A stretch of 64,000 nucleotides of DNA from Nitrospira defluvii (GTDB lineage: Bacteria; Nitrospirota; Nitrospiria; Nitrospirales; Nitrospiraceae). Location: NCBI GenBank assembly GCA_000196815.1, contig FP929003.1, positions 992,001-1,056,000 of the forward strand, given 5' to 3'. How positions within the stretch are numbered: position 1 is the stretch's first letter; the number at the start of each line of letters is the position of its first letter. Below the pieces are notes generated by a model. It was not told the DNA's origin. It saw only the letters and a list, made by a program, of their open reading frames with translations, and made no database searches. Shown here one piece after another: positions 1 through 9,148 of the stretch. Both the position numbers and the translations under genes were made by a program.

Positions 1-2
1 AA

Positions 3-1118
3 ACCGCCGAAGATCTTCTTGGGGAGGAGTCGGGCGCCATCGTCGCGCTGGATCCGACCAACGGGGATATTCTGGCGATGGCCAGCCGTCCGGGATTCGA
101 TCCGAACATGTTGTCGAAAGAACTCACGAACAAACAGTGGGTGGAGATCGTTCAGAACGAGCGGCGTCCCCTGAATAATCGGGCCACGCAAGGGCAATAC
201 CCTCCAGGCTCGACGTTCAAAGTCGTTATGGCGGCGGCGGCGCTTGAATCGAACACCGTGACTCCCTCGACCATGGTTCGGTGTAACGGCGGATATCAAT
301 TCGGGAATCGACTGTTTCACGACTGGAAGCAGGGTGGTCATGGATCAGTCGATATGAACGAGGCGCTGATCCACTCGTGCGACGTCTATTTCTATACCGT
401 CGGACAGCGAATGGGGATCGATACGATCGCCGAGTATGCGAAGCAGTTCGGACTCGGGCAGGAGACTGGAGTCGAACTCCCGTCCGAACGTGTCGGAATC
501 GTGCCTTCCACAGCCTGGAAGCAGAAAGCCCGCAACCAACCCTGGTATCCCGGTGAAACCATTTCCGCGGCGATCGGGCAAGGATATGTCACGGTGACAC
601 CCTTGCAGATGGCCAGTGTCATCGGCACGGTGGCCAACGACGGCCTGTCGATCAAACCGCGTCTGGTGCAGGCGGTGATGAATCGGGCGACGGGAGAACG
701 GGCCGAATTCCCTCCGACCGTGCGCGGCAAGGTGGCGGTGAAGCCGGCCACCATTGCTTTGATCAAGGAGGCGCTGGCCGATGTGGTGACCAAAGGAACC
801 GCGACACGAGCGAAGTCGTCCCTCGTGACGATCGGAGGAAAAACCGGGACCGCTCAAACGGCGGCGCTCCGCACCGGTCCGGAGAAGGATATCCCGAAAA
901 AGCTTAGAGACCATGCTTGGTTCGTCGCCTTTGCGCCCGTGGAGGCTCCGCGCATTGCCGTGGCAGTCCTGGCTGAGCACATGGGGCATGGCGGATCCGC
1001 CGCGGCCCCCTTGGCGAAAGATGTGATTGAAGCCTACGTGAAGGCCTATCCCGAGGTCCTGAATGGAGTGCCTACGGGTGGGCGATCGAAATCCGCTGAC
1101 GCGCGACCGAAGACGTGA
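3..1118 (+). CDS. mrdA: Penicillin-binding protein 2, C-terminal part (5' end outside window)
   Basis: Peptidoglycan transpeptidase of the elongasome, acting in the periplasm while anchored in the inner membrane. The reading frame is open from base 3, so the gene begins upstream of the window; 371 residues are present. They hold the transpeptidase domain with all three signature motifs: SxxK as STFK (bases 210-221), SxN as SCD in HSCDVYFYTVG, and KTG in GGKTGTAQT (bases 840-848). The stretch GAIVALDPTNGDILAMAS is typical of PBP2/PBP3 class B enzymes. The downstream rodA overlaps its stop by four bases, the usual mrdA-rodA arrangement, which favours PBP2 over FtsI. The N-terminal anchor and dimerisation domain cannot be judged. 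Confidence 0.95.
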   Translation, partial: TAEDLLGEESGAIVALDPTNGDILAMASRPGFDPNMLSKELTNKQWVEIVQNERRPLNNRATQGQYPPGSTFKVVMAAAALESNTVTPSTMVRCNGGYQFGNRLFHDWKQGGHGSVDMNEALIHSCDVYFYTVGQRMGIDTIAEYAKQFGLGQETGVELPSERVGIVPSTAWKQKARNQPWYPGETISAAIGQGYVTVTPLQMASVIGTVANDGLSIKPRLVQAVMNRATGERAEFPPTVRGKVAVKPATIALIKEALADVVTKGTATRAKSSLVTIGGKTGTAQTAALRTGPEKDIPKKLRDHAWFVAFAPVEAPRIAVAVLAEHMGHGGSAAAPLAKDVIEAYVKAYPEVLNGVPTGGRSKSADARPKT

Positions 1119-2236
1119 TGATTGATCGGGTGATCGACAGTCGAGGGCTGGATAGTTTCGACCTCCGCTTCATGGGGTTGATCGCGGTCATCCTATCGGT
1201 CGGGGTGCTGTCGATCTACAGCGTCACGCATTCTCAGGACTCCGCCTTTCCTTTTTATCTCAAACAGCTCGTGTGGATTCTGTTGGGCACGATCGCGTTC
1301 CTGGTGATGTACCTGTCCGACTATCACAAGATTGCGCGCCTGGCCTATCCGACCTATGCGGTGATTCTGATCATGTTGGCGGTCGTGTTGGTCATGGGTA
1401 AGTCCAGCCGTGGTGCCCAACGGTGGATTCCGATCGGCCCCTTCGCCTTTCAACCGTCTGAATTTGCCAAACTGGTCCTGGTGTTGGTGCTGGCGAACTA
1501 TTATTCCCGGGTGTCGCGGGCGGGGTGGCTGCATCGGGTGGTCCTGCCGGGGTTGATTGTGTTACCCGGTCTGCTGTTGATCCTCAAGCAACCGGATTTG
1601 GGGAGCGGGTTGAGTTTTCTGGCCGTCTACGCGGCTATGTTATTGATGGTCGGTGTGCGCTCGAAGACCTTGGGTGTGATTTTGTTGCTCTCCGTCATGC
1701 TCTTCCCGTTTGTGTGGGAAATGGTCTGGGCGTCCCTGCATGACTATCAGCGGGAGCGTGTCATGGCTTTTGTCGATCCCGATTACGATCCGGGAGGAAA
1801 AGGCTATCATGCGCTCCAGTCCAGAATTGCCATCGGTTCCGGAGAATTGTCGGGAAAGGGGCTGTACGGCGGCACACAAAGCCAGCTGAAGTTCCTTCCC
1901 GAAGGCCACACCGACTTCGTGTTTGCGGTGTATGCGGAGGAATGGGGCTTTGTCGGTGTGCTGGTGCTCTTGGCCCTCTTTATCGCGCTGATATGGGTGT
2001 CATTGGAAATTGCCGCGCGTGCGAAGGATACCTTGGGGGCGTTACTCGCGGCAGGGATTGTGGCGATGCTCTGTTTTTGTGTGGTCGTCAACATCGGAAT
2101 GACCGCGGGGATGTTTCCCATTGTCGGTATTCCACTTCCGTTGGTCAGTTACGGAGGAAGTGCGACCATCATGACCATGGCTTCGTTGGGATTATTGTTG
2201 AACGTTAAACGACGTCGGTTGACCTTGTTCTATTAG
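1115..2236 (+). CDS. rodA: Rod shape-determining protein RodA (SEDS peptidoglycan polymerase)
   Basis: Integral membrane glycosyltransferase that polymerises lipid II during cell elongation with its partner PBP2. The 373-residue protein has about ten hydrophobic segments and the SEDS signatures: QPSEFAKL in the middle, LKQPDLGS, the large extracellular loop with FLPEGHTDFVFAVYAEEWGF, and the C-terminal block GIPLPLVSYGGSA. GTG at 1115 overlaps the PBP2 stop (GTGA); the adjacent ATG at 1118 is an equally possible start. Translational coupling with mrdA is likely. Length matches the family (about 370). Confidence 0.96.
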   Translation: MMIDRVIDSRGLDSFDLRFMGLIAVILSVGVLSIYSVTHSQDSAFPFYLKQLVWILLGTIAFLVMYLSDYHKIARLAYPTYAVILIMLAVVLVMGKSSRGAQRWIPIGPFAFQPSEFAKLVLVLVLANYYSRVSRAGWLHRVVLPGLIVLPGLLLILKQPDLGSGLSFLAVYAAMLLMVGVRSKTLGVILLLSVMLFPFVWEMVWASLHDYQRERVMAFVDPDYDPGGKGYHALQSRIAIGSGELSGKGLYGGTQSQLKFLPEGHTDFVFAVYAEEWGFVGVLVLLALFIALIWVSLEIAARAKDTLGALLAAGIVAMLCFCVVVNIGMTAGMFPIVGIPLPLVSYGGSATIMTMASLGLLLNVKRRRLTLFY

Positions 2237-2381
2237 GCTATGCCTGGACAGGGGCCGACTGGGTATGAAATAACCATGTGAACCGGATTGGCGTCGGACT
2301 GACGGCAAGACGAGAAAGAACCCGGACTCTGCGTCCGCGTTCGTCTGCCGATCCGACCGATCTGAGGGTAAAGGAGTGTTT

Positions 2382-3893
2382 ATGGGTGTGGAGATCGCAA
2401 TCAGTATAGCTCGGGAAGAAACCCGTGTAGCGGTACTCGACAACGGGGTCGTCACCGACCTCTATGGCGACCGCGCCAAAGATCAGGATTTCGTCGGGAA
2501 TATCTACAAGGGGCGTGTGGCGAAAGTCCTGCCCGGCATGCAGGCCGCGTTCATCGATATCGGGTTGGAAAAAGCGGCATTCATGCATGTCTCCGACCTC
2601 TCGATGGATGTCGAGCCTGGGGATACCCTCGTCGAGGGCGACGATGACGACAACAAGGACTCGGAGGTCCCCAAGCCCAAGCGGCAAAGCTCGAAACCCA
2701 TTGAAGAGTTGCTGTCCGAGGGGCAGGAAGTCATGGTGCAGATCTCCAAAGGTCCGATCGGCACCAAGGGATCGCGCGTGACGACCTATGTGTCTTTGCC
2801 GGGCCGGTACCTGGTGTTTATGCCGACGGTCGAGCATATCGGGGTCTCCCGCCGTATTCCCCGTGATGAGGAGCGGGCACGCCTGAAAGAAATTATGAAA
2901 CGGGCGCGGCGTCCGGGGTTCGGCTACATCGTGCGAACCGTCAGTGAAGGAGTCAAGGAAGAGGAGCTGCGCTCGGACGTCGAGTTCTTGCACGTCTTAT
3001 GGCAGGACGTATTGACGAAGCGTGACCAGCAGCCGGCCCCGAGCCTCTTGCACAGCGACTTGAGTTTGAGTTTTCGCGTCGTGCGCGATCTCTTCGGTCG
3101 TCGGGTGGACCGCCTCTTGATTGATTCCCGCGAGGAGTACAACGCGATTAAGGGGTTCGTCCAGCGGTTTTCGCCGGAGCAAACGTCGCGTATTCATTTC
3201 TACGACAAAGAAGAAAGCTTGTTCGATTACCTGGGCGTGGAACAGGAAATCGCCCGTGCGATGAGCCGCAAGGTGTGGCTCAAGTCCGGAGGATATTTGG
3301 TCATCGACCATACCGAGGCTATGACGGTGATCGATGTGAATACCGGCCGGTTTGTGGGGAAGCGCGATCAGGAAGAAACGATCCTGAGAAACAACCTGGA
3401 AGCGGCGCGTGAAATCGCCTATCAGGTGAAGTTGCGCGGGATCGGCGGCATCATCATTGTGGATTTCATCGACATGGAGCGGGAGAAAAATCGCGACAAG
3501 GTCTACCATGCGCTGGTGGACGCCATGTCGTCGGATAAAGCCCGCACCAGAATTTCCAGGGTGTCCGATCTCGGGTTGATCGAAATTTCCCGTGAACGGG
3601 TGCGGGAAGATCTGCTGCGTTCGTTGTCCGAGCCCTGCCACTATTGCGACGGTCGCGGGTACACCAAGTCGCCGATGTCGGTGGCCTACGAAATTTTCCG
3701 TGAAGTGCGGCGGCTCGGCCACGAGATCGAGCAGCAACGCGTGGTCGTCGGGGCGCATCCTGCCGTCGCGCTGCTCTTGCAGGAACAGGAGCAACCGGGC
3801 GTCGAAGAACTCGAACGGCGTTATAGCGCAAAAATTCTGGTCACTCCCGACGATCGGTTGCATCTGGAGCAATTCGATCTGGTCGTGATGTAA
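2382..3893 (+). CDS. rng: Ribonuclease G/E family endoribonuclease
   Basis: Single-strand-specific endoribonuclease for rRNA maturation and mRNA decay. The 503-residue protein is RNase G-sized: an S1 domain near residues 35-125 (the GNIYKGRVAKVLPGMQAAFI block) interrupted by an acidic insertion, then the RNase H-like catalytic region with VIDVNTGRFVG and the metal-binding IIVDFIDM, and a zinc-link motif CHYCDGRGY near residue 425. It lacks the long unstructured C-terminal scaffold of RNase E. ATG at 2382 is chosen because AAGGAG at 2371-2376 sits five bases upstream; an in-frame GTG at 2376 overlaps that site. It follows rodA after 145 bp, echoing the mre-mrd-rng grouping seen in other bacteria. 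Confidence 0.93.
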   Translation: MGVEIAISIAREETRVAVLDNGVVTDLYGDRAKDQDFVGNIYKGRVAKVLPGMQAAFIDIGLEKAAFMHVSDLSMDVEPGDTLVEGDDDDNKDSEVPKPKRQSSKPIEELLSEGQEVMVQISKGPIGTKGSRVTTYVSLPGRYLVFMPTVEHIGVSRRIPRDEERARLKEIMKRARRPGFGYIVRTVSEGVKEEELRSDVEFLHVLWQDVLTKRDQQPAPSLLHSDLSLSFRVVRDLFGRRVDRLLIDSREEYNAIKGFVQRFSPEQTSRIHFYDKEESLFDYLGVEQEIARAMSRKVWLKSGGYLVIDHTEAMTVIDVNTGRFVGKRDQEETILRNNLEAAREIAYQVKLRGIGGIIIVDFIDMEREKNRDKVYHALVDAMSSDKARTRISRVSDLGLIEISRERVREDLLRSLSEPCHYCDGRGYTKSPMSVAYEIFREVRRLGHEIEQQRVVVGAHPAVALLLQEQEQPGVEELERRYSAKILVTPDDRLHLEQFDLVVM

Positions 3894-4012
3894 TCCGCCG
3901 AGCGACCGGGCGTGACCTGTTCCAAGTGGGCATCCTGCCGCTGAGCGCGGTCTTTCTCCGGTACAACGGGCATGAGCATCGCACCGACGACGTGTGATGA
4001 GTTGAGACGACA

Positions 4013-5149
4013 GTGAGTCATCGATCTCTCCGTCCCTGGTTGGTGCTACGCGCTATTCCCGGTGTGGGCGACGCCATCCTCCTCAAGCTTGTGCAGGCAT
4101 TCGGGGCGCCGGATGCTGTGCTCTCGGCGTCGCAGTCGGCCTTGGAGGAGCTCGGATGCCGACCTCCTCTGGTCGAGGCCATTCGTCGCGGGCCGGCTCC
4201 GGATGCGATCCGGGAACTCGACAAGGAATTGGATCAGTTGCAGCGCCGGAAAGTCACGGTGCTCACATATCTCGACACGCACTATCCCGCGCCGCTCAGG
4301 ACGATTCCGGACCCGCCCCCGCTGTTGTATGTTCAGGGCTCGTTGCTTGAGACCGATCGGCATGCCGTGGCGATTGTCGGTACGAGGAAAGTCAGCGCGG
4401 CCGGACGCATTCTGGCTGAGGAATTAGCGCGCGACTTGGCAGAGATGGGTTTTACGATCGTCAGTGGTTTGGCGCGTGGAGTCGATGCGGCCGCGCATCG
4501 CGGGGCCCTTGTCGGCAAGGGGCGAACGCTTGCCGTCATGGGCTGTGGACTGGACCGGACCTATCCCGCGGACCATCGGCAATTGCGTGAGACGATTGAA
4601 CAGCACGGAGCCGTGTTGTCTGAACTTCCGTTGGGGGCGGCACCGCACGGCTATCACTTCCCGCGGCGCAACCGCATCATCAGCGGATTGTCGATGGGAG
4701 TCGTCGTGACGGAAGCGGCCATCGAGAGCGGGTCTCTGATTACGGCGAGATTGGCCGGTGAACAGGGGCGGGAAGTGTTTGCAGTGCCGGGTTTTGTCAA
4801 AGCGGAACAGAGTCGTGGCCCCAACAGTTTGATCAAGGATGGCGCCCGTTTGGTTGAGTCGGCCAAGGATATTCTGGAGGAATTGTTGCCGCAGCTTGAT
4901 CCGGCCTTCCGTGCGCGGTTGGCAGAGGGAGCAGGGACCGTCGCCCAGCCAAAGGAGCCATTCAGCTTGGATGAAACGTTGGTATACGATGCCTTATCCG
5001 TGTTGCCCCAGCCGGTTGATGAGGTGATTCGGCGCAGTGGGTTGCCTGCCGCTCAAGTGGCCGCGATTCTGCTCTCGCTCGAGTTGAAGAATTGTATTCG
5101 TCAGTTACCCGGCAACGAATATGTCCGTCTCGCACCGGGCCTGCATTGA
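4013..5149 (+). CDS. dprA: DNA-processing protein DprA/Smf
   Basis: Single-stranded-DNA binding protein that loads RecA during natural transformation or recombination. In 378 residues it shows an N-terminal helix-hairpin-helix/SAM-like part (LRAIPGVGDAILLKLVQAFG), the extended Rossmann fold with VGTRKVSAAGR and SGLARGVDAAAHRGAL, the core GCGLDRTYP and FPRRNRIISGLS, and a C-terminal winged-helix (DML1-like) domain around residues 315-375. The start is GTG at 4013; the preceding 120 bp carry only a weak ribosome-binding site. It directly precedes topA, a common smf-topA pairing. The cell's competence for DNA uptake cannot be judged from this gene alone. Confidence 0.95.
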   Translation: MSHRSLRPWLVLRAIPGVGDAILLKLVQAFGAPDAVLSASQSALEELGCRPPLVEAIRRGPAPDAIRELDKELDQLQRRKVTVLTYLDTHYPAPLRTIPDPPPLLYVQGSLLETDRHAVAIVGTRKVSAAGRILAEELARDLAEMGFTIVSGLARGVDAAAHRGALVGKGRTLAVMGCGLDRTYPADHRQLRETIEQHGAVLSELPLGAAPHGYHFPRRNRIISGLSMGVVVTEAAIESGSLITARLAGEQGREVFAVPGFVKAEQSRGPNSLIKDGARLVESAKDILEELLPQLDPAFRARLAEGAGTVAQPKEPFSLDETLVYDALSVLPQPVDEVIRRSGLPAAQVAAILLSLELKNCIRQLPGNEYVRLAPGLH

Positions 5150-5159
5150 GAGATTAGAG

Positions 5160-5187
5160 CTGACAGGAGCTCGATATTTGTTATAGT
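5160..5187 (+). promoter_or_regulatory. Candidate sigma-70 promoter for topA
   Basis: CTGACA at 5160-5165 and TATAGT at 5182-5187 are separated by 16 bp, ahead of topA and just after the dprA stop. The match is good but transcription could also continue from dprA. Confidence 0.4.
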
Positions 5188-5231
5188 GGGTGTGGTAGTC
5201 TGGGTGTAGGTACTGAGGAACGTGGAGCCAC

Positions 5232-7571
5232 ATGGCCAAATCGCTGATCATCGTTGAGTCGCCGACCAAGGCGCGCACCATCACGAAATATCTCGGTCGT
5301 GGCTATTCCGTCATGGCCTCCGTCGGCCACGTCAAGGATCTCCCTACCAGCAAGCTGGGCGTGGATCTCGACAACGATTTTGAACCCCAGTACGTCACCA
5401 TCAAGGGCAAGTCGAAAGTTCTTGCCGACATTAAGAAGAAAGCTCAGGAAGTCGACACCGTGTTTCTGGCGCCGGACCCTGATCGCGAGGGCGAAGCGAT
5501 TGCCTGGCATATTGCGCAGGAATTGCACGGCAAGGGGAAAAAGAAAGACGGCAAAGTCTATCGTGTATTGTTCAATGAGATTACGGAATCGGCGATCAAG
5601 CGGGCGCTGAAGTCGCCGGGTGAAATCGATATGAAGCTGGTCCAGGCTCAGCAGGCGAGACGAGTCCTCGATCGCATCGTGGGGTACCAGGGCAGTCAGT
5701 TGCTATGGAAAAAGGTGCGCCGCGGCCTCAGCATGGGCCGGGTGCAATCCGTGGCCGTGCGGTTGATATGCGACCGCGAGAAGGAGCGCGAAGCCTTCCG
5801 GGCGGAAGAATACTGGTCTATCGTCGCGCTGTTGGCCGGCGACAATCCTCCGGCCTTTGAAGCCAAATTGCATTCGATGAACGGTCAGGATGCCGATATC
5901 GGCACGGGTGAGCGGGCCCAGCAGATCCTCGATGCCGTGCAGGGGAAGTCGTTCGTCGTGCAATCGATCGAGCGCAAGGAAAAGAAACGCAATCCGGTCG
6001 CACCGTTCATCACGAGCCGGCTTCAGCAGGAAGCCGCGAGAAAGCTGCATTTCAGTCCGAAGAAGACGATGACACTGGCGCAGCAGTTGTATGAAGGCAT
6101 CGAAATCGGGGCAGAGGGGCCGACCGGTCTCATTACTTATATGAGAACGGACTCACCGAGGATTTCGCAAGAAGCGACCGAAGACGCCAGAGTTGTGATT
6201 CGGGAGCGGTTCGGAGTGGAGTATTTGCCTGCTACGCCCAATGTCTACAAAACCCAGAAAGCCGCGCAAGAGGCGCATGAAGCCATCCGGCCGACGTCCG
6301 CGGCGCGCGACCCCGAATCCATCAGGCAATATCTGGAGCAGGACCAGTACAACCTGTATAAGCTGATTTGGAATCGCTTCATTGCCTCACAGATGGTTCC
6401 TGCGATCATGGATGTGACGCGTGTGGATTCGTCTCCAATGGGAACGCCGGATCGATATGTGTTTCGCACGACCGGCACCGTGGTCAAGTTCGCCGGCCAT
6501 ACGGCGGTGTACTTGGAGGGAACCGACAAGGAATTGCCGTCGCACAAGCCCAAGAATGAGCAGGAGACTGATGACGAATCCGATCGCCAGCTGCCCGCAT
6601 TGCGCGAAGGTGAATCTTTGCATCTGGTCGCTCAGGAAGCCCAGACCTTGCCCGGGCTCGTTTCTAAACAGCATTTCACTCAGCCGCCTCCCCGGTACAA
6701 TGAAGCACTGCTGATTCGAGAGCTGGAGGAAAAGGGGATCGGCCGGCCGTCCACCTACGCTTCGATCATTTCGACGATCCAAGACCGGAAGTATGTCGAG
6801 AAGGTCGAAGGGCGGTTTCTCCCGACCGAAACCGGGAGAACGGTAAATGACTTTCTGTTGAAGGGATTTCCGGATCTGCTGGATACGGAATTTACGTCCC
6901 ACATGGAAGAGCAGCTCGATGAAGTTGAAGAGGGCACCAAGCCCTGGGTCTCAGCCGTGCGCGATTTTTACACACCCTTCGTGAGGGAAATGGAACTCGC
7001 TCAGGGCATTCCTGGGCCAAAGGATATCGTCGAGCCGCCCACGAATCTGCCCTGTGAAAAATGCGGCCGCATGCTGGAGATCAAATGGGGACGAAATGGG
7101 AAGTTCCTCGCATGCCCCGCCTATAAGGACGATCCTCCCTGCAAGAACACGCAAAATTTTGAAAAATTGCCGGATGGGACGATTAAGATTGTTCCTAAGC
7201 TGGAAGAGACGACGGACGAGAAGTGCGAAAAGTGCTCCAGCCCGATGGTGGTCAAATCGGGCCGCTTCGGTAAGTTTCTGGCCTGTTCCGCGTATCCGGA
7301 ATGTAAGACGACCAAAGCCATTGCTCTGGGTGTGAAATGTCCTCAGCCAGGGTGCGGGGGGGATCTGGTTCAGAAGCGCACGAAAAAGGGTCGCAATTTT
7401 TATTCGTGTAGTCGTTACCCGCAATGTGAGTATGCGCTTTGGGACCGCCCCATCAATAAGCCCTGTCCCAAGTGTCAGGCGCCGTTTCTTGTTGAGAAGG
7501 TCAGCAAGCAAGCCGGTCGTTCCGTGCAATGCCGCAATGAAGATGAGTGCGGCTATCGGGAGGCTGGCTAG
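5232..7571 (+). CDS. topA: DNA topoisomerase I (type IA)
   Basis: Relaxes negative supercoils through a transient 5'-phosphotyrosine link. The 779-residue protein opens with the TOPRIM fold (KSLIIVESPTKARTI, and APDPDREGEAIAWHI holding the metal-binding acidic residues). The active-site tyrosine lies in GLITYMRTDSPRIS. The C-terminal 190 residues carry four or five tandem zinc-ribbon modules (CEKCGRM, CEKCSSPM, CPQPGCGG, CPKCQAPF) used for single-strand DNA binding and RNA polymerase contact. ATG at 5232 has a weak GGAG-type site upstream. Size and architecture are standard. Confidence 0.97.
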   Translation: MAKSLIIVESPTKARTITKYLGRGYSVMASVGHVKDLPTSKLGVDLDNDFEPQYVTIKGKSKVLADIKKKAQEVDTVFLAPDPDREGEAIAWHIAQELHGKGKKKDGKVYRVLFNEITESAIKRALKSPGEIDMKLVQAQQARRVLDRIVGYQGSQLLWKKVRRGLSMGRVQSVAVRLICDREKEREAFRAEEYWSIVALLAGDNPPAFEAKLHSMNGQDADIGTGERAQQILDAVQGKSFVVQSIERKEKKRNPVAPFITSRLQQEAARKLHFSPKKTMTLAQQLYEGIEIGAEGPTGLITYMRTDSPRISQEATEDARVVIRERFGVEYLPATPNVYKTQKAAQEAHEAIRPTSAARDPESIRQYLEQDQYNLYKLIWNRFIASQMVPAIMDVTRVDSSPMGTPDRYVFRTTGTVVKFAGHTAVYLEGTDKELPSHKPKNEQETDDESDRQLPALREGESLHLVAQEAQTLPGLVSKQHFTQPPPRYNEALLIRELEEKGIGRPSTYASIISTIQDRKYVEKVEGRFLPTETGRTVNDFLLKGFPDLLDTEFTSHMEEQLDEVEEGTKPWVSAVRDFYTPFVREMELAQGIPGPKDIVEPPTNLPCEKCGRMLEIKWGRNGKFLACPAYKDDPPCKNTQNFEKLPDGTIKIVPKLEETTDEKCEKCSSPMVVKSGRFGKFLACSAYPECKTTKAIALGVKCPQPGCGGDLVQKRTKKGRNFYSCSRYPQCEYALWDRPINKPCPKCQAPFLVEKVSKQAGRSVQCRNEDECGYREAG

Positions 7572-7899
7572 TCAACGCGTATCCGTGTTCCTCCCTCCAT
7601 TCGCTCGCTTCGCTCAATATCTTCTTCTCCCGTACGTCGCTCTCCTTGATTCCGGTTCGTTTCGCCGTCGATCGCATACGGCATCCTTGCTTTCCCATCC
7701 TGTCCTGATGAGAAGAATGAGAAGCGTTCTCGGCGATGTTGATAACCCGCCTCATTTATACGTACTTCTCTTGTTGACAAGGGCTTCGAGAATCTCTAAG
7801 TAAGGTATACAATCAAAAGTAAGTCGATCGCACGTCGCGTCGGCTTCAACCAACAGGCCGGCAGATACCACAGCACTCCAAGGCCGGAGGGAGGGACCT
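7572..7899 (+). promoter_or_regulatory. Intergenic leader of the bacterioferritin pair with promoter-like sequence
   Basis: No credible gene is seen in this 328-bp gap. Possible promoter parts are TTGACA at 7774-7779 and TATACAAT at 7806-7813, but the 26-bp spacing means they do not form one promoter; TATACA may work with a weak -35 near 7783, or TTGACA with a poor -10 near 7798. A purine-rich ribosome-binding site (GGAGGGAGG) precedes the bfr start at 7900. Confidence 0.3.
7719..7731. promoter_or_regulatory. Palindrome GAGAA-GCG-TTCTC, possible iron-responsive operator
   Basis: A perfect five-base dyad with a three-base centre lies about 45 bp upstream of the nearest promoter-like sequence of the bacterioferritin genes. 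Read as a 7-1-7 site it agrees partly with the Fur consensus. The role is inferred from position and weak similarity only. Confidence 0.25.
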
Positions 7900-8376
7900 A
7901 TGAAAGCCAAACAAGGGGTCATTGAGATTCTGAATAAAGTCCTCACTGCGGATCTCACCGCGATCAATCAATATTTCGTCCATGCCAAAATGTGCTCGAA
8001 CTGGGGTTATGAGCGGCTGCATCACAAAGTTCGGGAGCGTAGCATCGATGAGATGAAAGATGCGGACGAACTGATCAGTCACATTCTGTACTTGGAAGGG
8101 GTGCCGAATGTTCAGCGTATGAACACGGTGCATGTCGGGGAAACTGTCCCCGAGCAGTTGAAGCTTGATCTCAAGGCCGAGCAGGAAATGCTCACCCTTC
8201 TGAGCGACGGGGTCGTGCATTGTACGAAGGTGGGAGACTTCACCACGCGCCACATGTTTGAGGACATGGCGAAGGATGTGGATGAGCATATCGACTGGAT
8301 CGAAACCCAAATTGAGACGATCAAGCAAGTGGGGCTTGAAAATTACCTTGCTGAGCAGATTCACAAAGACAGTTAA
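7900..8376 (+). CDS. bfr: Bacterioferritin subunit, haem-type (Met52 present)
   Basis: Four-helix-bundle subunit of the 24-mer iron store. It is 158 residues and aligns without gaps to E. coli Bfr, so positions compare directly. The haem ligand Met52 is present. Of the di-iron ferroxidase ligands Glu51, Glu94 and His130 are kept, but position 18 is Asp, position 54 is Asp instead of His, and position 127 is Val instead of Glu. The ferroxidase centre is therefore probably weak or absent, while interfacial haem binding should remain. The paralogue at 8412 has the reciprocal pattern, suggesting a mixed shell. A strong ribosome-binding site sits just before the ATG, and the two genes are 35 bp apart, so co-transcription is likely. 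Confidence 0.95.
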   Translation: MKAKQGVIEILNKVLTADLTAINQYFVHAKMCSNWGYERLHHKVRERSIDEMKDADELISHILYLEGVPNVQRMNTVHVGETVPEQLKLDLKAEQEMLTLLSDGVVHCTKVGDFTTRHMFEDMAKDVDEHIDWIETQIETIKQVGLENYLAEQIHKDS

Positions 8377-8411
8377 ACGCGCGCCGGCCCGGCGTGGTAT
8401 TGGGAGTATGC

Positions 8412-8891
8412 ATGAAAGCGAAAGAGGGCGTTCTCGATATTTTAAACAACGTGCTGGTGAGTGAACTCACGGCGGTGCATCAATATCTTCTGCACGCCGC
8501 CTTGTGCAAACATTGGGGCTACAACAGGCTGCACGAGCATTTCAGTCACCTGGCCCAGGAGGAAGTGAGTCATTCCTCGGGCTTGATCGATCATATTCTC
8601 TACCTGGGTGGCGCACCGGAGATCGATCATCTGGATGAGGTTGCGGCCGGCAAGAAAGTGTCTGATCTGCTGGAGGCCGATCTAGCCTTCGAGCGTGACG
8701 ACGCGGACGTCCTCCGCGACGGGATTGCCCATTGCACAAAGGTCGGCGACTTCACCACCCGTCATCGACTCGAAGAGATGATCGTCGATACGGAAGAGCA
8801 TATCGACTGGTTTGAGACTCAGCTCTGTACCATTAAGCAGGTGGGGTTGGAGCGTTACTTGGCCGAGCAGATTCATTCCGAGAAGCCGTAG
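8412..8891 (+). CDS. bfr: Bacterioferritin subunit, ferroxidase-type (no haem Met)
   Basis: Second bacterioferritin subunit, 159 residues. It keeps the ferroxidase ligands Glu18, Glu51, His54, Glu94 and His130, but position 52 is Val, so the haem-ligating Met is missing. Position 127 is Thr; a neighbouring Glu128 might substitute for the usual Glu127. ATG at 8412 is preceded by GGGAG at 8402-8406; a longer frame opening at 8394 is less likely because MKAKEGV matches the N-terminus of the first copy. Two-subunit bacterioferritins with split haem and ferroxidase roles are known in other bacteria; applying that to this pair is inference from the residues. Confidence 0.95.
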   Translation: MKAKEGVLDILNNVLVSELTAVHQYLLHAALCKHWGYNRLHEHFSHLAQEEVSHSSGLIDHILYLGGAPEIDHLDEVAAGKKVSDLLEADLAFERDDADVLRDGIAHCTKVGDFTTRHRLEEMIVDTEEHIDWFETQLCTIKQVGLERYLAEQIHSEKP

Positions 8892-8910
8892 CCCCTGCAC
8901 GCGGAGGTGT

Positions 8911-8946
8911 TCGGCCGGCGGGATCCCCTAAGGTCCCATCGGCCGA
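8911..8946 (+). terminator. Hairpin after the bacterioferritin genes
   Basis: TCGGCCGGCGGGATCC pairs, with a few G-U or mismatched positions, with GGTCCCATCGGCCGA across a short loop 20 bp after the second bfr stop. Only a weak T-rich stretch follows, so termination may be inefficient. The rest of the gap to 9148 shows nothing recognisable. Confidence 0.4.
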
Positions 8947-9148
8947 CATTCCTCTGTGTTGTCGTCGCTCCCAGCACACACATACTTTGCTGAATTTCCC
9001 TGTCCGATAGTCTGAATCACCCGCGCATTCATTCTTCCCTGATTGCCGCGAAGGCACTCGCTCGTTCTGTATTCCATGGCCATTCGGAGACAGTGTGCAT
9101 TCCACGTTCTCCTAGCCGTGAAGCCGTGTGTTTGGAACCGGCCGTGGG

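Noticed and set aside
7774-7813. Single sigma-70 promoter TTGACA ... TATACAAT for bfr
   Set aside because: The two elements are 26 bp apart, too far for one promoter; they are reported only as separate promoter-like parts.
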